Made by a program: the position numbers and the translations under genes | Assembly (NCBI RefSeq): GCF_013450155.1 | Contig: NZ_JACCKD010000010.1 | Location: forward strand, 62,001 to 126,000 | Length of the DNA stretch: 64,000 nucleotides | Source of the DNA: Haloechinothrix aidingensis | GTDB taxonomy: Bacteria > Actinomycetota > Actinomycetes > Mycobacteriales > Pseudonocardiaceae | Direction of reading: 5' to 3' | Shown: positions 24,957 to 34,619 of the stretch, piece by piece | Numbering within the stretch: the stretch's first letter is position 1 | Layout: the number at the start of each line of letters is the position of its first letter | Notes under the pieces: generated by a model | Database searches by the model: none | Told to the model about the DNA's origin: nothing | What the model saw: only the letters and a program-made list of their open reading frames with translations

Positions 24957-26195
24957 CTAGTCGGTGAGGCGGATCGGGTTGACGATGTCGGCGGTGACGG
25001 TGAGCAACACGAAACCGCCGCCGATGATGATCACGACCATGGTCACCGCGGAGAGCTTGGAGTAGTCCACCGGACCGCCCGCGGCCTTGCCGCGTAGCTT
25101 GCGCAACCAGTCCCGCGCTCGCTCGTACCAGGTCACCGCGATATGGCCACCGTCGAGCGGCAGCAGCGGCAGCAGGTTGAAGATCCCGACGAAGAAGTTC
25201 AGGCTTGCCAGCAGCAGGAAGAAGACCTCCCACATCCCCTGCTGCACCGTCTCGCCACCGAGCCTGCTGGCCCCGACCACGCTCACCGGCGTGTTCGGGT
25301 CGCGCTCGGCGCCGAAGATGGACTCCACGACGAGCGGGATCCGTTCCGGCAGTCGCAACAGCGCGTTCCAGGTGCGGTGGAACATGTCCCCGGTGAACAT
25401 CACCGTGGCCGGGGCGGCCTCGACGGCGCTGTACTGCAGGTACTGCGCGAACCCGACACCGATCATGCCGACGGTCACCGTCTCGGGCGCCCCCTCCTCG
25501 ACGGCGGCCTCGTCCAGGTTCGGCCGCTGGATGCGCTCGACATCGACCACGGTCTCGACCGTGGTCCCGTCCCGGTCGACCGTGATCGGGGTCGGCCCTT
25601 CACGCTCCTGCACCAGCGAGGTGGTCTCGCCGATGTCGGCTACGGGCTCGCCGTCGACGGCGGTGATGACGTCCCCGGACCGCAGACCGGCCTCCTTCGC
25701 GGGGGCCGGGTCACCGGGACCACACGCCTGCTCGTCGAACTCCGCGAGCTGCTCGCGGTCCTGGACGTCGCGCACGCATTCGGACACCGCCTGCACCTTG
25801 GGGTCCCCGTCGAGGTTCGGCAGGCCGAGCGAGCCCGCCATCACCAGCAGCACGAGGAAGCCGATGAGGAAGTGCATGCCGGAGCCCGCCGCGAGCACCA
25901 CCGTGCGCTTCCAGACCGGGTAGCGCCACATCGCGCGCTTGGCCTCCTCCGGCTTGACCTCGTCCAGCGCGGTCATGCCCGCGATGTCGCAGAAGCCGCC
26001 GAGCGGGACGGCCTTGACGCCGTACTCGGTCTCTCCCCTGCGGAAGGAGAACAGCGTGGGGCCGAAGCCGACGAAGTACCGGCGCACCTGCATGCCGAAC
26101 TTCTTCGCCGTCCACATGTGCCCGGCCTCGTGGAGTGCGATGGATACGCAGATGCCCAGCGCGAAGAGCACGACCCCGATGGTGTAGGCGAGCAC
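24957..26195 (-). CDS. rip1: Site-2 membrane metalloprotease (Rip1/RseP family)
   Basis: Rip1 cleaves membrane-bound anti-sigma factors and other substrates within the bilayer. The 412-residue protein has the zinc motif HEAGH (22-26) in the first membrane segment, a central PDZ domain (about 170-230, GLRSGDVITAVDGEPV) and the second active-site motif LLPLLPLDGGH in a later helix. The GTG at 26195 begins 2 bases after the dxr stop, showing tight coupling. A longer start at 26246 lies inside dxr and is unlikely. Confidence 0.94.
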   Translation of the reverse strand: MLAYTIGVVLFALGICVSIALHEAGHMWTAKKFGMQVRRYFVGFGPTLFSFRRGETEYGVKAVPLGGFCDIAGMTALDEVKPEEAKRAMWRYPVWKRTVVLAAGSGMHFLIGFLVLLVMAGSLGLPNLDGDPKVQAVSECVRDVQDREQLAEFDEQACGPGDPAPAKEAGLRSGDVITAVDGEPVADIGETTSLVQEREGPTPITVDRDGTTVETVVDVERIQRPNLDEAAVEEGAPETVTVGMIGVGFAQYLQYSAVEAAPATVMFTGDMFHRTWNALLRLPERIPLVVESIFGAERDPNTPVSVVGASRLGGETVQQGMWEVFFLLLASLNFFVGIFNLLPLLPLDGGHIAVTWYERARDWLRKLRGKAAGGPVDYSKLSAVTMVVIIIGGGFVLLTVTADIVNPIRLTD

Positions 26196-26197
26196 TC

Positions 26198-27436
26198 CTA
26201 GTCCCTTCCCTGACGGTTCAGCTCGGTGGCGCGCGCACGCGCCCATTCCTCGGCGGCGAGGACGTCGTCGATGTCACGCGGTCGACCGTGCCAGCCGTCC
26301 GCCACGGAGACCACCTCGGACACAGTGTCCACGATCGAGGTGAAGCTGGTGTTCTGCCGCAGGAACGCCGCCACCATCTCCTCGTTCGCGGCGTTGAGGA
26401 CCGCGGGCACACACCCACCGACCCGCGCGGCGTGCCTGGCGAGCTCGACCGCGGGGAAGGCCTCGCCGTCCAGCGGTTCGAAGGTCCATTCGGTCGCGGT
26501 GTCCCACCGGCACGCCGGCGCGGCGCCGGGCACGCGGCGCGGCCAGTTCAGCGCGAGCGCGATGGGCAGGCGCATGTCCGGAGGGCTCGCCTGCGCCAGC
26601 GTGGAACCGTCGGTGAACGTCACCATCGAGTGCACGATCGACTGCGGGTGCACCGCCACGTCGATGCGCTCGCTCGGCACGTCGAACAGCAACTGTGCCT
26701 CGATGAGCTCGAGGCTCTTGTTCATCATCGTGGCCGAGTTGACGGTCACCACCGGGCCCATCTGCCAGGTGGGATGCGCGAGCGCCTGCTCGACGGTGAC
26801 CTCGGCCAGCTCGGCACGGCTGCGGCCGCGGAACGGACCGCCGGATGCGGTCAGCACCAGCCGTTCGACCTCCTCGGCACGGCCGCCGCGCAGCGCCTGC
26901 GCCAGCGCCGAATGCTCCGAGTCCACCGGAACCAGCTGCCCCGGCGCCGCCGCGTCCAGCACCAGCGGACCGCCCGCGATCAGGGACTCCTTGTTGGCCA
27001 GCGCCACCGACGCCCCGGTGCCGAGCGCGCGCAGCGTGGGCGCCAGCCCCGCGGACCCGGGCATCCCGTTGAGCACGACGTCCACGGTGATCGCGTCGAT
27101 CAGCTCGAGCACCGCCCCCGCTCCCGCGAAGATACGGGGCATCCGGTACCGCCCCATGGCGTATCCACGGCGTTGCGCCTCGGTGTAGATGGCCAGCTGC
27201 ACGTCCTCGACGGCAGTCGGCTTGATCACCGCGATCGCGTCGACCTGGTGGGCGATGGCCTGTGCCGCGAGGGCGGCCGGGTCGCTGCCGCTCGCGGCGA
27301 TCCCGGAGACCCGGAACAGGTCGGGGTTGCGCGTGGCGACATCCAGCGCCTGGGTTCCGATCGACCCGGTGGAACCGAGCACGAGAACGGTACGCACGCC
27401 TGCGTGAGACGGGTCTGCGAGGTCGGATGACGTCAT
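26198..27436 (-). CDS. dxr: 1-deoxy-D-xylulose 5-phosphate reductoisomerase
   Basis: Dxr commits DXP to the MEP pathway using NADPH. The 412-residue protein has the cofactor motif [16 protein letters not shown] near its start, the substrate loop [12 protein letters not shown], metal and phosphate-binding residues in PVDSEHSA and [10 protein letters not shown], and the usual C-terminal four-helix domain. It is divergent from the DUF2631 gene and heads the dxr-rip1-ispG unit. Confidence 0.97.
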   Translation of the reverse strand: MTSSDLADPSHAGVRTVLVLGSTGSIGTQALDVATRNPDLFRVSGIAASGSDPAALAAQAIAHQVDAIAVIKPTAVEDVQLAIYTEAQRRGYAMGRYRMPRIFAGAGAVLELIDAITVDVVLNGMPGSAGLAPTLRALGTGASVALANKESLIAGGPLVLDAAAPGQLVPVDSEHSALAQALRGGRAEEVERLVLTASGGPFRGRSRAELAEVTVEQALAHPTWQMGPVVTVNSATMMNKSLELIEAQLLFDVPSERIDVAVHPQSIVHSMVTFTDGSTLAQASPPDMRLPIALALNWPRRVPGAAPACRWDTATEWTFEPLDGEAFPAVELARHAARVGGCVPAVLNAANEEMVAAFLRQNTSFTSIVDTVSEVVSVADGWHGRPRDIDDVLAAEEWARARATELNRQGRD

Positions 27437-27542
27437 CGCGTCCTATTGTCGCCGATGCCCGTGGCGGAGCCTCAGCCAGCCACCGATGAACGGTGTGGGA
27501 TCATCGACCCCGAGAAGAGTGATATCCAGGCAGGAGGAGAAC

Positions 27543-27815
27543 GTGGTGGCGAGTACGGAGCTCGAGCACCGGCCCGGGACGGGAGTGGCCCAGGTCGACC
27601 CCCGCGACGAGCCCTCGGCGGAGTGGGGCTGGCACGGCACGTTCCCGAAGGGCAGGCAGCTCGCGGGCTGGATCGTCGCGATCATCCTGCTCGGCATGCT
27701 CAACGGCCCGCACGAGAGCAACATCGAGAACTACATCCTCGTGCTCACCGCGCTGACCATCATGGCAGGCCTGCTGTGGGACCTGCGCAGGCAGCGTTCC
27801 CCCTGGCGCCACTGA
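27543..27815 (+). CDS. DUF2631 small membrane protein
   Basis: The 90-residue protein starts with a conserved STELEHRPGTG segment, then SAEWGWHGTFP, and has two hydrophobic spans (about 38-53 and 62-79), so it is likely an inner-membrane hairpin. It matches actinobacterial DUF2631 proteins such as Rv2876, located near dxr in M. tuberculosis; the role is unknown. Two adjacent GTG codons (27543, 27546) follow AGGAGGAG; either could start it. Confidence 0.8.
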   Translation: MVASTELEHRPGTGVAQVDPRDEPSAEWGWHGTFPKGRQLAGWIVAIILLGMLNGPHESNIENYILVLTALTIMAGLLWDLRRQRSPWRH

Positions 27816-27873
27816 GCCTCGCCGCGAACCCTGCCGGAGAACGATGCCCCGCCGAACCACGTGAGCCCCGGCC

Positions 27874-28032
27874 TCAGCCTGCGGGCTCCGGGTCCGGCAG
27901 CTTGGCCAGCAGATCCTTGACCGACCGCTGCAGGTCCGCCTCGTCGTGACCGAAGTCGGCAAGGTACGACCGTAGAGCCGCGGTCAGCAGGGAGAGCTCC
28001 GCGTCGGTGACTTCAATCACATATCTGTCCAT
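27874..28032 (-). CDS. 52-residue conserved-type small protein
   Basis: The product begins MDRYVIEVTDAELSLLTAAL, continues through a helical DEADLQRSVKDLLAKLP segment and ends in a Pro/Glu tail. It is probably cytosolic and helical. No family with known function is recognised. It has a weak ribosome binding site and lies 70 bases downstream of rlmN on the same strand, so it may be co-transcribed. Support rests on composition and on the clean ORF. Confidence 0.55.
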   Translation of the reverse strand: MDRYVIEVTDAELSLLTAALRSYLADFGHDEADLQRSVKDLLAKLPDPEPAG

Positions 28033-28102
28033 GTCTCTACGGTAGCGCGACGAACAGCGCCGTGACAGCCGGAGCACGTGCCGCCACGGCGCTGCCGCTC
28101 GG

Positions 28103-29227
28103 CTACTGCTCGCTGCCTGCCAGCTGCCCGCAGGCCGCCGCGATCTCCTGGCCGCGCGTGTCGCGCACGGTGCAGGTGACCCCTCCGGCGTTGACCCGGC
28201 GGACGAACTCCTGCTCGACCGGTTTCGGGCTGGCGTCCCACTTGCTGCCCGGCGTCGGGTTGAGCGGGATGACGTTGACATGGGCCAGGTGGCCGAGATG
28301 CTCGCGCAGGGTCGACGCCAGCAGGTCCGCCCGCCACGGCTGGTCGTTCATGTCCCTGATCAGCGCGTACTCCACGGAGATCCGCCTGCCGGTGCGGTCC
28401 AGGTAGTAGCGCGCCGCGGAGAGGATCTCGTCGACCGGCCAGCGGTTGTTCACCGGTACCAGCTCGTTGCGCAGCTCATCGTCGGGCGCGTGCAGGGAGA
28501 GCGCCAGGCGCACCTGCATACCCTCGTCGGCGAGCTTGCGCATGGCAGGTGCCAGTCCCACCGTCGACACGGTCACCGACCGCTGCGCGATACCCAGTCC
28601 CCGCGGCGCCGGCTCCGTGATGCGGCGCACGGCCTCCACCACGCGGTTGTAGTTGGCCAGCGGCTCGCCCATGCCCATGAACACGACGTTGGACAGCCGC
28701 CCCTCGCGCGGCTCACCCTCCGGGCCGGGCATCAAGCCGTCCCGCATGACCGCGGCGGCTGACCGTACCTGGTCGACGATCTCGGCCGTGGACATGTTCC
28801 GGTCCAGCCCCCCTTGGCCGGTCGCGCAGAACGGGCACGCCATCCCACAACCGGCCTGGCTGGAGATGCACAGCGTCACCCGGCCCGGGTAACGCATCAA
28901 CACGCTCTCCAGCAACGTCCCGTCGTGCGCCCGCCACAGCGTCTTGCGCGTGGCTCCCGCGTCGCAGTCCAATGCCCGGATCTCGGTCAGCAACCGCGGC
29001 ATCAGGGCCTCGACCAGCTCGGCGCGCGAGCCGGCCGGTATATCGGTCATCTCGGCGGCGTCCGTGGTCAGCCGGGAGAAGTAGTGGTGGGACAGCTGCT
29101 TCGCGCGGAACGGCTTCTCCCCCAGCTCGGCAACTGCCTCGGCACGCGCCGGCATGGCGAGGTCAGCGAGGTGGCGCGGCGGCATGCCGCGGCGGGGGGC
29201 GTCGAAGACGAGCGGAAGCGAGGTCAT
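28103..29227 (-). CDS. rlmN: 23S rRNA (adenine2503-C2)-methyltransferase RlmN
   Basis: RlmN is a radical-SAM enzyme methylating A2503 of 23S rRNA and A37 of some tRNAs. The 374-residue protein has the CGMACPFC cluster motif (CxxxCxxC), a [12 protein letters not shown] motif, and the late cysteine in [11 protein letters not shown]. The ATG at 29227 is preferred over one 18 bases upstream. It is followed leftward by a small helical gene and preceded by cdsA with a 34-bp gap. Confidence 0.95.
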   Translation of the reverse strand: MTSLPLVFDAPRRGMPPRHLADLAMPARAEAVAELGEKPFRAKQLSHHYFSRLTTDAAEMTDIPAGSRAELVEALMPRLLTEIRALDCDAGATRKTLWRAHDGTLLESVLMRYPGRVTLCISSQAGCGMACPFCATGQGGLDRNMSTAEIVDQVRSAAAVMRDGLMPGPEGEPREGRLSNVVFMGMGEPLANYNRVVEAVRRITEPAPRGLGIAQRSVTVSTVGLAPAMRKLADEGMQVRLALSLHAPDDELRNELVPVNNRWPVDEILSAARYYLDRTGRRISVEYALIRDMNDQPWRADLLASTLREHLGHLAHVNVIPLNPTPGSKWDASPKPVEQEFVRRVNAGGVTCTVRDTRGQEIAAACGQLAGSEQ

Positions 29228-29261
29228 CACCCCCCAGCATCCCACTTCGCCCGATACGGCG

Positions 29262-30116
29262 TTACGCCGGTATGAACAGCCCGAGCAGCAACCAGGCCAC
29301 TACGGCTGAGGGCAGCAACGAGTCGAGGCGATCCATCAACCCACCGTGCCCCGGCAGCATCGTGCCCATGTCCTTGATGCCGATATCACGCTTGATCACC
29401 GACTCGACGAGGTCGCCCAGTGTCGCCGTGAGCACGATCGCCGCGCCGAACAGCACGCCGTGCCAGATCTGGCCGTCCAGCAGGTGCGGCAGGGTCAGCG
29501 CGCCGACGGCCATCCCGGCGAGCAGCGAACCCGCGAACCCCTCCCAGCTCTTCTTCGGGCTGATCGACGGGGCCATCGGGTGCCTGCCGCTGAGCACGCC
29601 TGCCGCGTAGCCACCGACATCCGACGCGATCACGCCGAGCATGAACGCGATCACCCTGCCGACGCCGTCCGCGGGCAGCACGAGCATGGCGGCGAACGCG
29701 CCGAACAGGGGGACATAGGCAGCGACGAGTACCGATGCCGCGGAGTCCTTGACGTAGCCTTCCGCGCCCCGCGCCAGCCCCCACAGCAGGCAGATCAGCA
29801 CGGTCGCCGCGAACGCGACCAGCACACCCTCTGTGCCGAACGGCCAGCTCAGCCAGATCATCGCCTGGCCACCGCCGAGCACGGGTACGAGCTGGATGCG
29901 GATGGTCGCCGCCTCGCGCAACGCGCGCGCGAGCTCGACCGTCCCGATCAGCAGCGCTGCGGAGACCACGACGATGAAGAAGTGCCGCTGCACGAGCAGG
30001 GACGCGAGGATCGCCGCCCCGAGCACGACACCGACGGCGATCGCCGCCGGCAAGTTCCGTCCAGCGCGGGACGTCTTGCGTTCCTGATCCTGCACCGTCA
30101 CGACCGCCTCACCCAC
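29262..30116 (-). CDS. cdsA: Phosphatidate cytidylyltransferase
   Basis: CdsA makes CDP-diacylglycerol for phospholipid synthesis at the membrane. The 284-residue polytopic protein ends with the family signature [13 protein letters not shown] plus [18 protein letters not shown], and has about eight hydrophobic spans. It follows frr by 34 bases in the conserved tsf-pyrH-frr-cdsA-rlmN order. Confidence 0.95.
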   Translation of the reverse strand: MGEAVVTVQDQERKTSRAGRNLPAAIAVGVVLGAAILASLLVQRHFFIVVVSAALLIGTVELARALREAATIRIQLVPVLGGGQAMIWLSWPFGTEGVLVAFAATVLICLLWGLARGAEGYVKDSAASVLVAAYVPLFGAFAAMLVLPADGVGRVIAFMLGVIASDVGGYAAGVLSGRHPMAPSISPKKSWEGFAGSLLAGMAVGALTLPHLLDGQIWHGVLFGAAIVLTATLGDLVESVIKRDIGIKDMGTMLPGHGGLMDRLDSLLPSAVVAWLLLGLFIPA

Positions 30117-30150
30117 CGACTAGCTGCGATTGCGCAACACTCCCACCTGC

Positions 30151-30708
30151 TCACACCTCGAGCAGTTCGGATTCCTTGTGCTTGACCAGCTCGTCCACCT
30201 GGTGCACGTAGGTGTCGGTCAGGTTCTGCAGCTCCTTCTCGGCGCGCATCACCTCGTCCTCACCCGCTTCGCCGTCCTTGCCGATCCGGTCGAGCTCGTC
30301 CTTGGCCTTGCGGCGAACGCCCCGGATGGAGATCTTGGCGTCCTCGCCCTTGGACTTGGCGAGCTTGACCATCTCCTTACGGCGTTCCTCGGTCAGCTGC
30401 GGGATCACCACGCGAATGATGGTGCCGTCGTTGGTCGGGTTCACTCCGAGGTCGGAGTCCCTGATGGCCCGCTCGATCTCACCCAGCTGGCTGGCGTCGT
30501 ACGGTTTGATCACCGCCATCCGGGCTTCCGGGATATTGATGCTGGCGAGCTGGTTCAGCGGGGTCTGCGCGCCGTAGTAGTCGATGTGGATCCGCGCGAA
30601 CATGGCGGGCGTGGCACGGCCGGTGCGCACCGTGGACATGTCTTCCTTCGCGACGGACACCGCTTTTTCCATCTTTTCCTCGGCGTCGAGGAGGGTCTCG
30701 TCGATCAC
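30151..30708 (-). CDS. frr: Ribosome recycling factor
   Basis: RRF splits post-termination ribosomes with EF-G. The 185-residue protein shows the long-helix triple bundle with [15 protein letters not shown] and [20 protein letters not shown] motifs. It lies 68 bases downstream of pyrH and 34 bases before cdsA, the usual bacterial order. Confidence 0.97.
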   Translation of the reverse strand: MIDETLLDAEEKMEKAVSVAKEDMSTVRTGRATPAMFARIHIDYYGAQTPLNQLASINIPEARMAVIKPYDASQLGEIERAIRDSDLGVNPTNDGTIIRVVIPQLTEERRKEMVKLAKSKGEDAKISIRGVRRKAKDELDRIGKDGEAGEDEVMRAEKELQNLTDTYVHQVDELVKHKESELLEV

Positions 30709-30776
30709 GGCAACTCCTTGAGGTCTGTGCCGACACGCGCTCTAACGTGATCGTGCTTGTGCCGATCCCAGCAGGT

Positions 30777-31523
30777 CTAGGGCACTGCCTGTGCAGCGGG
30801 GGTGGCGACGAGCGTGCCGATCGACTCCCCCCGTACAGCGCGGGCGATATTCCCGTCGACAAGCAGGTTGAACACGATGATCGGCATGTTGTTGTCCATG
30901 CACAAGCTGAACGCCGTCGTGTCGGCCACCTTGAGCCCCTTCTCGAGCGCCTCGCGGTGGCTGATGGCTCCGTAGAACTCGGCGTCCGGGTCGACCTTCG
31001 GGTCCGCCGAGTACACGCCGTCCACGGCCTTCGCCATGAGCACGACCTCGCAACCGATCTCGAGCGCGCGCTGGGCAGCGGCGGTATCGGTAGAGAAGTA
31101 CGGCATCCCCACGCCCGCCGCGAAGATGACGCAACGCCCCTTGTCCAGGTGGCGTTCCGCCCGGCGCGGGACATAGGGTTCCGCGACCTGCCCCATCGTG
31201 ACGGCGCTCTGCACGCGCGTCTGCACATCCAGCTTCTCGAGAAAGTCCTGCAGCGCGAGACAGTTCATGACGGTACCGAGCATCGCCATGTAGTCCGCAC
31301 GGTCCCGGTCCATGCCTCGCTGGCTCAGCTCGGCGCCGCGGAAGAAGTTCCCGCCGCCGATCACGACCGCGATCTGTGTCCCGCTCCGGACCACCTCGGC
31401 GATCTGGCGCGCCACGTCGTGTACGACGTCCGGGTCGACGCCGAGCGAGCCGCCGCCGAACATCTCACCGCCGAGTTTGAGCAGCACTCGCCGGTAACCG
31501 TGCACGGGTCGGTCTGTCATCAT
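30777..31523 (-). CDS. pyrH: Uridylate kinase
   Basis: PyrH phosphorylates UMP to UDP, feeding RNA and cell-wall precursor synthesis. The 248-residue amino-acid-kinase fold has [13 protein letters not shown], the [32 protein letters not shown] core and a [16 protein letters not shown] motif. A perfect 44-bp palindrome lies 41 bp upstream, between pyrH and tsf, so it is likely transcribed at least partly from its own control region. Confidence 0.97.
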   Translation of the reverse strand: MMTDRPVHGYRRVLLKLGGEMFGGGSLGVDPDVVHDVARQIAEVVRSGTQIAVVIGGGNFFRGAELSQRGMDRDRADYMAMLGTVMNCLALQDFLEKLDVQTRVQSAVTMGQVAEPYVPRRAERHLDKGRCVIFAAGVGMPYFSTDTAAAQRALEIGCEVVLMAKAVDGVYSADPKVDPDAEFYGAISHREALEKGLKVADTTAFSLCMDNNMPIIVFNLLVDGNIARAVRGESIGTLVATPAAQAVP

Positions 31524-31564
31524 GCCGTCTCCACTGCAGCCGGTGCGGGTGAGGTTCGGGGCCG

Positions 31565-31608
31565 ATCGTGCTGTGCTCCGCCCCCGCGGGGGCGGAGCAC
31601 AGCACGAT
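31565..31608. terminator. Perfect 44-bp palindrome in the tsf-pyrH gap
   Basis: The sequence is exactly self-complementary about its centre (31586/31587), with arms starting ATCGTGCTGTGCTCCGCC and a CCCCCGCGGGGG middle. In RNA it would form a very stable, loop-limited hairpin. It lies downstream of tsf and 41 bp before the pyrH start; a shorter palindrome, CCGTGATCACGG, lies at 31625-31636. Confidence 0.75.
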
Positions 31609-31721
31609 TATCTCTCAACACGATCCGTGATCACGGCCAGCCTGGCACTGTCCGTCCCAGCCGGGTCGTCGACCGCTGTCACAGTGCCGGGCACGGTGCA
31701 TCACCAGTAACCAGCCGCGGG

Positions 31722-32546
31722 TCAGGACTGGCCGACCTCGAAGCGCGCGAAACGTGTCAGCGTGACGCCCGCCTCGTCGAGCAGCTGCTGCACCGTCTTC
31801 TTGTTGTCGGTGACGGACGGCTGTTCGAGCAGCACGTTGTCCTTGTAGAAGGCGTTGACCTTCCCCTCGATGATCTTGGAGATGGCCTGCTCGGGCTTAC
31901 CTTCCTCACGGGCATTCTGCTCGGCGATGTTGCGCTCGCCCTGCACGACATCCTCCGGCACCTCGTCCCGGGAGAGATAGTGCGGCTTGAGCGCAGCCAC
32001 CTGCATCGCCGCACCGCGCGCCGCGGCGGCGGCCTCCTCACCCTCGCCGGTGTACTCGACGAGCACGCCGACCGCGGGCGGCAGATCGGCACCCCTGCGG
32101 TGCAGGTAGGTCTCGACGTTCCCGTCGAAGGAGGCGACCCGGCGCAACTGCAGCTTCTCCCCGATCTTGGCGGCGAGCGACTGCACGGCGTCGTCGACGG
32201 TGCCGCCGTCGAGGGGGGCGTCCTTCAACTGCTGCACGTCATCGCTGCGCAGGTTCTTGGCCACCTCGATGATCCGTGCGGCCAGTGCCTGGAACTCGTC
32301 GTTCTTCGCGACGAAGTCCGTCTCCGAGTTCATCTCGATCAAGGCACCGCCGTCTCCGGCGATCAGCCCCTCCGCCGTCGCGCGTTCGGCACGCTTACCG
32401 ACGTCCTTGGCCCCCTTGATGCGCAGGAACTCGACAGCCTTGTCGAAGTCCCCTTCGCTGTCCTCGAGCGCCTTCTTGCAGTCCATCATGCCGGAGCCGG
32501 TCAGCTCGCGCAGGCGCTTGACGTCTGCTGCGGTGTAGTTCGTCAT
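31722..32546 (-). CDS. tsf: Elongation factor Ts
   Basis: EF-Ts recycles EF-Tu-GDP. The 274-residue protein has the N-terminal UBA-like [16 protein letters not shown], the [13 protein letters not shown] core and the usual C-terminal dimerisation region. It is downstream of rpsB, separated by a strong hairpin that probably attenuates read-through. Confidence 0.97.
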   Translation of the reverse strand: MTNYTAADVKRLRELTGSGMMDCKKALEDSEGDFDKAVEFLRIKGAKDVGKRAERATAEGLIAGDGGALIEMNSETDFVAKNDEFQALAARIIEVAKNLRSDDVQQLKDAPLDGGTVDDAVQSLAAKIGEKLQLRRVASFDGNVETYLHRRGADLPPAVGVLVEYTGEGEEAAAAARGAAMQVAALKPHYLSRDEVPEDVVQGERNIAEQNAREEGKPEQAISKIIEGKVNAFYKDNVLLEQPSVTDNKKTVQQLLDEAGVTLTRFARFEVGQS

Positions 32547-32598
32547 CGTGGGTAATCCGTTCCTTCACGAATGATGAGGTCGGGTTGTCGGAAAGGCA

Positions 32599-32635
32599 GC
32601 GCGCCCCGCGCGCCGCGACGGGGCGCGGGGCGCGC
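32599..32635 (-). terminator. Hairpin between rpsB and tsf
   Basis: GCGCGCCCCGCGC (32599-32611) pairs perfectly with 32623-32635 around an 11-base loop. It lies 6 bases after the rpsB stop in the direction of transcription, where an attenuator would lower tsf expression relative to rpsB. Confidence 0.6.
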
Positions 32636-32640
32636 CGGAA

Positions 32641-33522
32641 TCAGGAGGTGGGCTGCTCGGTCTCCTCGCCGACCTTGCCGGACTCTGCCTGCTCGGCCTG
32701 CTCACCCTCGGCCTCGGCGCCCTCGGCGGCTTCGCCGCTGAGCAGCTCCTTCTCCCACTCGGCGAGCGGCTCGTCGCCTGCCACACCGGGTTCGGGCTTG
32801 TCCTCGTCCTCACCGGCGGTGCCGTTGCGCCCTGCCGAGCGGGCGAGCAGCCCCGCGGCGGCGCCCTCTGCCACGACCTTGGTCAGCATCGCCGCGGAAC
32901 GGATGGCGTCGTCGTTGCCCGGGATGGGGTAGTCGACCTCGTCCGGATCGCAGTTGGTGTCCAGGATCGCGATCACCGGAATGTTGAGCTTGCGCGCCTC
33001 ACCGACGGCGATGTGCTCCTTCTTGGTGTCCACGATCCACACGGCACTCGGCACCTTGGCCATGTCGCGGATACCGCCGAGTGTCTTCTCCAGCTTGTCC
33101 TTCTCACGGGTGAGGGTGAGGATCTCGCGCTTGGTCAGCCCCTGGAAGCCGCCGGTCTGCTCCATGGCTTCGAGCTCCTTGAGCCGCTGCAGGCGCCTGT
33201 GCACCGTCTGGAAGTTCGTCAGCATGCCGCCCAGCCAGCGCTGGTTGACGAACGGCATCCCGACGCGCTGCGCCTCGCGGGCGATCGCTTCCTGGGCCTG
33301 CTTCTTCGTCCCGACGAACATGATCGTGCCGCCGTGCGCCACCGTCTCCTTGATGAAGTCGTAGGCACGATCGATGTAGTTCAGCGTCTTCTGCAGGTCG
33401 ATGATGTAGATGCCGTTGCGCTCGGTGAAGATGTAGCGCTTCATCTTGGGATTCCAGCGCCGGGTCTGATGCCCGAAGTGCACGCCGGAGTCGAGCAACT
33501 GCTTCATGGTGACGACGGCCAT
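32641..33522 (-). CDS. rpsB: 30S ribosomal protein S2
   Basis: The 293-residue protein has the S2 signatures [22 protein letters not shown] and [20 protein letters not shown]-like [16 protein letters not shown]. Residues from about 240 on form an acidic, low-complexity tail that is longer than in E. coli S2 but common in actinobacteria. The ATG at 33522 matches the usual [10 protein letters not shown] start. It is divergent from the M23 peptidase gene; its 5' region has two hairpins. Confidence 0.97.
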   Translation of the reverse strand: MAVVTMKQLLDSGVHFGHQTRRWNPKMKRYIFTERNGIYIIDLQKTLNYIDRAYDFIKETVAHGGTIMFVGTKKQAQEAIAREAQRVGMPFVNQRWLGGMLTNFQTVHRRLQRLKELEAMEQTGGFQGLTKREILTLTREKDKLEKTLGGIRDMAKVPSAVWIVDTKKEHIAVGEARKLNIPVIAILDTNCDPDEVDYPIPGNDDAIRSAAMLTKVVAEGAAAGLLARSAGRNGTAGEDEDKPEPGVAGDEPLAEWEKELLSGEAAEGAEAEGEQAEQAESGKVGEETEQPTS

Positions 33523-33985
33523 AGCCTTGTTCGCACCTCTATCTGTCTCGGCGTGCCGCTGGCATCGCGGCACGCACGCGGTCGGTTTGCCGCGGTCGAG
33601 CGCGCTCGACCGCCCTGGTGCGCTGCCGGCTACCCAACCCCTGGCCGTACCGGAGGGGAACCGCGGGTGGCCGTCGGCGGTCATGCCCCGAGTAGCGTCG
33701 CACCAGGCGGCGGCCGCGCCCCTCGGCGCGAACTCGCCACGGTGCCGCGGCGCCCGGAGAACGCACCGCCGTGCACGCGCACGCGAAGTCAACCCACCTG
33801 TGGCGGGTTGCGGGAGTCAGTGTACGCGTCGCCGGCATCGCGCGGTGTGCGGGCTCGGTAGCGCGTTCCCGGTCACGGGGTCGCGTCCACGGGGTCGGGG
33901 AGCGAGTCGTACACAGCACCGGCAACGCTCCACGGATCCGGCGCCGAGCACGCACCGCCCCCGCCGGTTGCGCCACGATAGCCGC
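33523..33985. other. Intergenic region with rpsB leader hairpins
   Basis: This 463-bp gap separates rpsB from the divergent M23 peptidase gene. I see no gene. Two structures lie on the rpsB side: an 8-bp stem at 33551-33575 (GCGTGCCG with CGGCACGC) and a perfect 22-bp palindrome at 33592-33613. They would be in the rpsB leader RNA if transcription starts upstream of them and could mediate S2 autoregulation, which is inferred. Confidence 0.45.
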
Positions 33986-34534
33986 GTGCGTCCCGTTCTC
34001 ATCCTGGTACTGGCGGCCTGTGTGGCGGCACCGCTGCTGGCGGCACCCGACGCGCGGCCGGTGACCGCCCCGGAGCCGGCTGTGCCGGAGCACGCGCCGT
34101 CCGGTACCGGAACCGGGTTCGTCTGGCCACTGCGCCCACGGCCGCGCGTGGTGCGGCCGTTCGAACGACCGGAGTGCCGCTTCTGCCCTGGTCACCGCGG
34201 GGTCGACCTGGAAGGCACGCACGGGCAGCCGGTGCGCGCCGCGCGGGACGGCACGGTCGTCTACGCGGACCGGCTCGCGGGGCGAGGGGTGATCTCGGTC
34301 GAGCACGGGCAGCTGCGTACCACGTACGAGCCGGTCACACCGCGCGTGGCCGCCGGCGACCGGGTACGCGCCGGCCAGCGGATCGCCACCGTCGTTGCCG
34401 GGCATCCCGGTTGCGTGGTGTCGAGCTGCCTGCACTGGGGCCTGCGCCGGGGCGAGGAGTACCTGGACCCGCTGGCCGCGGTCGGGGCCGGGCCGCTACG
34501 CCTGAAGCCGGTGCCGCCTGCCGCCGGGTCGTGA
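33986..34534 (+). CDS. Secreted M23-family peptidase (LytM-like)
   Basis: The 182-residue protein has a signal peptide (LILVLAACVAAPLLAAPDA) and one M23 domain. The zinc site His/Asp appears in HRGVDLEG, and the third ligand in SSCLHWGLRRG. The usual HxH reads CxH here, so the catalytic-base position is Cys. Similar CLHWG motifs occur, as I recall, in related actinobacterial proteins such as Rv2891, which also sits beside rpsB. It probably cleaves or binds peptidoglycan stem peptides outside the cell. The GTG at 33986 gives the clean signal peptide. Confidence 0.85.
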   Translation: MRPVLILVLAACVAAPLLAAPDARPVTAPEPAVPEHAPSGTGTGFVWPLRPRPRVVRPFERPECRFCPGHRGVDLEGTHGQPVRAARDGTVVYADRLAGRGVISVEHGQLRTTYEPVTPRVAAGDRVRAGQRIATVVAGHPGCVVSSCLHWGLRRGEEYLDPLAAVGAGPLRLKPVPPAAGS

Positions 34535-34560
34535 CCCCGGGCCCGATCCCGGACACGACC

Positions 34561-34605
34561 GCGGCCGTGGTCGCGCACGGTCCGCCCGCGCGCGACCACG
34601 GCCGC
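34561..34605. terminator. Bidirectional terminator between convergent genes
   Basis: A perfect 16-bp stem (GCGGCCGTGGTCGCGC and its complement) encloses a 13-base loop, 27 bp after the M23 peptidase stop and 15 bp from the subtilase stop. Position and strength support termination in both directions. Confidence 0.7.
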
Positions 34606-34619
34606 CGGACGAGGAACGC

